The notes beneath the pieces were generated by a model that searched no databases, was not told the DNA's origin, and worked only from the letters and a program-made list of their open reading frames with translations. 54,594 nt of DNA, from NCBI GenBank assembly GCA_017628025.1, contig JAGBZX010000042.1, positions 1 through 54,594 of the forward strand, read 5' to 3'. Position numbers and translations under genes: made by a program. The DNA is from Kiritimatiellia bacterium. Its GTDB lineage: Bacteria > Verrucomicrobiota > Kiritimatiellia > RFP12 > UBA1067. Shown here in pieces: positions 51,674-54,594 of the stretch. Positions within the stretch are counted from its first letter, which is position 1. Every line of letters begins with the position of its first letter.

Positions 51674-53425
51674 TTAGTTGCCGGGCTGCCATTCAACATT
51701 TGCGAATGCATTGTCGAACGCTGCTGAAAGACCACCGAGATTATCACCAGGAACGGCTGAAGAAGACTTTTCAGCATTGGTGCTTTCAGTCGTTTCAGTT
51801 GTCATAGCCTTGATCTCTTCTTCAGTCATGCTCATCGCACGAATAGAAAGACCGATGCGACGCTCCGCGCGATCTACCTTAACGATGCGAGCTTCAACTT
51901 CCTGACCGACTTCAAGAGCATCCTTAACCTTCTCTACGCGCTGATCGCTGATCTGAGAGATGTGGACGAGACCGTCAACGCCATCTTCGAGCTCAATGAA
52001 CGCACCGAAAGAAGCTGTCTTAGAAACCTTACCCTTAACAACACCACCAACAGGGAACTTCTGGGCAATCTTTTCCCATGGGTCTTCCTGAGCCTGCTTA
52101 AGGCCGAGAGAGATACGCTGTTCTTTTGGATTGACATCAAGAACAACTGCTTCAACTTCTTGACCCTTCTGGAGACACTCGGAAGGATGATTAATCTTAC
52201 GCATCCAGCTCATATCGCTGACGTGAATCATGCCATCAATGCCTTCCTCGAGTTCAACGAACGCACCGTATGCAGTGAAGTTACGGACCTTGCCGCTGAT
52301 ACGCGAACCAACCGGGAAGCGATCCTGAACGGTATCCCATGGATTGGCCTGCGTCTGACGGATGCCGAGCGCAATCTTCTGGTTTTCGATATCGACAGAA
52401 AGAACGACGACCTGAACTTCGTCACCCATAGCGAGCATATCGCTTGCACGAGCAACACGCTTTGTCCAGCTGAACTCGCTGATATGGACGAGACCTTCAA
52501 TGCCAGGAGCGATTTCGATGAACGCACCGTAAGCTGCGAGGTTAACGACCTTACCAGAAACACGGCTGCCGACAGGGAACTGCTCTTGGATTGTCTCCCA
52601 AGGATTGACGGTGGTCTGCTTGAGACCGAGCGATACGCGCTCGCGGTCACGATCAACATCGAGAACCATAACGTCAATTTCCTGACCAACCTTAAGAACT
52701 TCAGCAGGATGCTTAATGCGGCCCCAGCTCATATCAGTGATATGGAGAAGACCATCAAGACCATCGAGATCGATAAATGCACCGAAATCAGTGATGTTCT
52801 TTACGCGACCCTTGCGAACTTCGCCCTTCTGAAGCGAGCCCATAAGCTCTGCACGCTTCTCAGCGAGAGTGCCTTCAATAAGTTCACGACGAGAAACGAT
52901 AAGGTTGCGTCTCTCGTTAGAAATCTTGATAACTTTAAAATCAAATGTCTGCCCGACGTAGCCTTCAAGCTCTTTAACGGGAGTGATTTCAACCTGTGAG
53001 CCAGGAAGGAACGCTTCAACATCATCAATCTTTACGAGAAGACCGCCGCGCGTAGCCTTAATGACTGTACCAGTAACAACGCTACCTTCGACATAACGCT
53101 CAAGGATCTTCTCCCAACGAATCTTGTCGTCTGCAGCTTTCTTTGAAAGAACGACATTACCAGTCTTCTCGTTCTCCATTTCGCGGAGCATAACGGTGAC
53201 CTTGTCGCCAATCTTAACTTCAGCATCTTCGCCGAATTCTTCAAGCGGGATAGCACCTTCGCTCTTGTAACCGATGTCGACGAAAACTTCGTCGCCCTTG
53301 ATAGAACTAACGACGCCATCAATGAGGCTGCCGTTTTTGAATTTAACTTCCTGCGCAGAAGCTGCGAGAAGTTCGCTCATCACCGACGACTTTTCCGTCG
53401 CGGCTGTAGGCTTTCTAATTGCCAT
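51674..53425 (-). CDS. rpsA: 30S ribosomal protein S1
   Basis: A protein of 583 residues with six S1 (OB-fold) repeats. Each has a GxVxxxxxxGAFIxL/I-type core; examples are VVSSIKGDEVFVDIGYKSEG, VVNLAAYGAFIEIAPGIEG and VRNFTAYGAFVELEEGIDG. The first two are more diverged, as in other S1 proteins that bind the ribosome there. The start MAIRKPTAATEKSSV at 53425 is chosen; the frame continues to 53509 but that part lies in the promoter. The Shine-Dalgarno is weak. S1 is often weak in or absent from leaderless translation, so its full length here is notable. Antisense frames are shadows of its repeats. Confidence 0.96.
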   Translation of the reverse strand: MAIRKPTAATEKSSVMSELLAASAQEVKFKNGSLIDGVVSSIKGDEVFVDIGYKSEGAIPLEEFGEDAEVKIGDKVTVMLREMENEKTGNVVLSKKAADDKIRWEKILERYVEGSVVTGTVIKATRGGLLVKIDDVEAFLPGSQVEITPVKELEGYVGQTFDFKVIKISNERRNLIVSRRELIEGTLAEKRAELMGSLQKGEVRKGRVKNITDFGAFIDLDGLDGLLHITDMSWGRIKHPAEVLKVGQEIDVMVLDVDRDRERVSLGLKQTTVNPWETIQEQFPVGSRVSGKVVNLAAYGAFIEIAPGIEGLVHISEFSWTKRVARASDMLAMGDEVQVVVLSVDIENQKIALGIRQTQANPWDTVQDRFPVGSRISGKVRNFTAYGAFVELEEGIDGMIHVSDMSWMRKINHPSECLQKGQEVEAVVLDVNPKEQRISLGLKQAQEDPWEKIAQKFPVGGVVKGKVSKTASFGAFIELEDGVDGLVHISQISDQRVEKVKDALEVGQEVEARIVKVDRAERRIGLSIRAMSMTEEEIKAMTTETTESTNAEKSSSAVPGDNLGGLSAAFDNAFANVEWQPGN

Positions 53426-53499
53426 TTTATTATTCTTTCGTTTGTTAATATTCGCGGATTTCTGCCGCGTCCGCCCCAGATTTAGGCACGGAAACACGT

Positions 53500-53528
53500 A
53501 TTCTATCAAATTTTGATAAATTTTACAA
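53500..53528 (-). promoter_or_regulatory. Promoter of rpsA-rpmB
   Basis: On the minus strand TTGTAA (53528-53523), 17 bases, then TAGAAT (53505-53500) with the TGA extension (TGATAGAAT). The leader to 53425 is about 68 bases. Confidence 0.65.
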
Positions 53529-53697
53529 TATTCAAGATAATTTGGAGTGTAATCGGTTAGTCATTGCCGAAAATTATTGATTGGACTTGCAGTTACTTTC
53601 ATAACTTGCGTTTAGTTTTGGACACGACGTACAAAAAGTAGAGACTCAAAAATTGAACCCTCTATGATAAGTCGGCTTTCCACGATTGACTCTAAAT

Positions 53698-54144
53698 TTA
53701 ACTTGTCGCCTTGATAAGACGAATACAGATAAATCCCAAAGCGGCAAAAACAAGTATTGAAATGAATAGTATGAGATTCCTGGGCGAGAGAAATGGGATG
53801 GAGTTATCGAAGTCCCGACATTGAAGATCTTTCCAATCGTTTGGAATGTCTATCTCAAAGCGGACCGGGTCACGAACGCGATCGATGTAATCAATGAGAT
53901 TATCGTCGTAGCGCTGACGCTCAGCGCCCTTCCCTCGACAAGGCAAAATCTCGTCGGGCCCATAAAACTTTCTTGTGCGACATCCCCCCACTCCGGCTGG
54001 AAAGAGTTTACGCTTCGCACTTTTCCTCCAGATATCCACTTGTGCGTCGGATATGCGGTTCAGATCGACGGTTACGACGATACCGAAAGCGCTTGCACGA
54101 CATGTCCGGGCATCGGCGTAATGCCGAGCGCATATCTGGCGCAC
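53698..54144 (-). CDS. Hypothetical tail-anchored protein, start uncertain
   Basis: A 148-codon frame. Its C-terminus is a single membrane helix (NLILFISILVFAALGFICIR) and a short basic tail, with charged, well-mixed residues before it (YDDNLIDYIDRVRDPVRFE). This looks like real coding sequence. The only start is a GTG at 54144 without a ribosome site, and an in-frame stop lies at 54159-54157 just upstream. The gene may be 5'-truncated; the IS30 remnant begins at 54161. The family is not recognised. A plus-strand frame (53821-54237) competes for the same DNA and is less convincing. Confidence 0.42.
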   Translation of the reverse strand: MRQICARHYADARTCRASAFGIVVTVDLNRISDAQVDIWRKSAKRKLFPAGVGGCRTRKFYGPDEILPCRGKGAERQRYDDNLIDYIDRVRDPVRFEIDIPNDWKDLQCRDFDNSIPFLSPRNLILFISILVFAALGFICIRLIKATS

Positions 54145-54160
54145 ATAAACGTCGTTCTAA

Positions 54161-54370
54161 GTCGTAGCAGCTTTAGCGTCATACGAGAAAGGCGCAATCG
54201 AAAACTGCAACAGACTTGTCAGAAGATGGTTCCCTGAAGGGACTGACTTCAATAGCCTTACAAGACGCGAGATTAGGCAACTCGAAGACTGGATTAACAC
54301 CACCCACAGAGAATCACTTAACGGAGAAACTGCATATGCGTATGATTCACGTTTGGCCAAGACGGCTTAA
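54161..54370 (+). pseudogene. IS30-family transposase remnant (C-terminal end)
   Basis: The frame reads ALASYEKGAIENCNRLVRRW, then FPEGTDFNSLTRREIRQLED, and ends at a TAA. The SYEKGxxENxNRLIRRxxPxGTDF pattern is the end of the rve domain of IS30-type transposases and includes the catalytic Glu. It is about 69 codons, with an in-frame stop at 54158-54160 and no start. The upstream part of the transposase is not seen, so it is a decayed element. Positions 54371-54468 show nothing clear. Confidence 0.72.
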
Positions 54371-54468
54371 GGAGTTTTTGCTGACCCACCCTCTTTACAA
54401 GTCACCTTACTGTATCAATTAGCTCTAACCCTTCATTCTCCTCAAGAACAAAATGGCTAAGTCCAGAT

Positions 54469-54594
54469 TTACAGTTGCTGACCCTTTTCTTTGTCAATTG
54501 ATTTAAAAGCCGGTTGTATTCCTTCACGTGAACCAGTCATCCGCTGAACGAAGACAGCATCGTTCGTGTATGTACACGTATTTGAAAGAAACAC
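54469..54594 (-). other. Open frame running off the right edge (weak)
   Basis: On the minus strand 41 codons run from the edge to a TAA at 54471-54469, ending in MTGSREGIQPAFKSIDKEKG. The composition looks protein-like, but the frame is too short to claim a gene, and no family is recognised. It could be the 3' end of a gene outside the window. Confidence 0.25.

Noticed and set aside
51962-52999. A 345-codon frame antisense to rpsA
   Set aside because: It mirrors the repeated S1 domains of rpsA on the other strand and has no ribosome site; its length comes from the repeats and codon bias of rpsA.
53821-54237. Plus-strand 138-codon frame
   Set aside because: It overlaps the minus-strand tail-anchored frame, which has a clearer protein architecture, and it runs in a different phase from the transposase remnant.

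Overview
The window looks like a chromosome segment of a Gram-negative bacterium of the PVC group, most likely a gut-type Kiritimatiellota, Lentisphaerota or Verrucomicrobiota lineage. This placement is inferred from gene content and not from a marker search. The supporting features are an outer-membrane and lipid A set (bamA, ompH, lpxD), a Na+-type V-ATPase, an FHA-TadA fusion, secreted polysaccharide enzymes (CE7, CE15 and GH16 types, a TIM-barrel hydrolase-like protein), rhamnulokinase, formate-tetrahydrofolate ligase and a moderate-to-low GC content. About 50 genes are packed very tightly, and many start inside the stop codon of the gene before them (ATGA or TAATG junctions).

Layout. 1-1097 is an accessory edge: the 5' part of a minimal nucleotidyltransferase (MNT) gene, a small antitoxin-like gene and degenerate 7-bp repeat runs. 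1098-19264 (minus strand) is one long run: bamA, ompH, lpxD, punA, pyrD, a GspE/PilB ATPase, a NadD-FTR-like fusion, a PIG-L deacetylase, V-ATPase subunits D, I and K, a polytopic membrane protein, two glycosyltransferases, a short murF and a secreted TIM-barrel protein. 19338-20889 (plus) holds tRNA-Asn, tRNA-Met and a CE7 esterase. 20895-21800 (minus) is an outer-membrane beta-barrel. 21948-29924 (plus) is ftsH, cdaA, a stub of cdaR, ftsK, a RodZ-like gene, nagB and an anchored NUC1 nuclease. 29928-49655 (minus) is a second long run led by rhaB: fhs, Flp/Tad pilus genes, nnrD, obg, tmk, holB, a TIM-barrel isomerase, mrp, a 1635-residue transglutaminase-like/CE15 protein, an FkbH-like protein, GH16 and MscS. 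49693-53425 (minus) is rpsA, rpmB, pncC, a GNAT and a pseudouridine synthase. The right edge holds an orphan tail-anchored ORF and an IS30-type transposase remnant.

Regulation. A nine-base extended -10 element (TGATATAAT) recurs in front of the first gene of most transcription units, with variants in front of bamA and rpsA. At ftsH, rhaB and bamA the element lies only 6-8 bases before the ATG and no Shine-Dalgarno is present, so these messages are predicted to be leaderless.

Most notable points: NadD fused to a ferredoxin:thioredoxin-reductase-like iron-sulfur domain; a fusion of two DUF3857/transglutaminase modules to a glucuronoyl-esterase-like domain; a CdaR reduced to its membrane anchor; V-ATPase D-I-K genes cut off from A and B; and the predicted leaderless essential genes.
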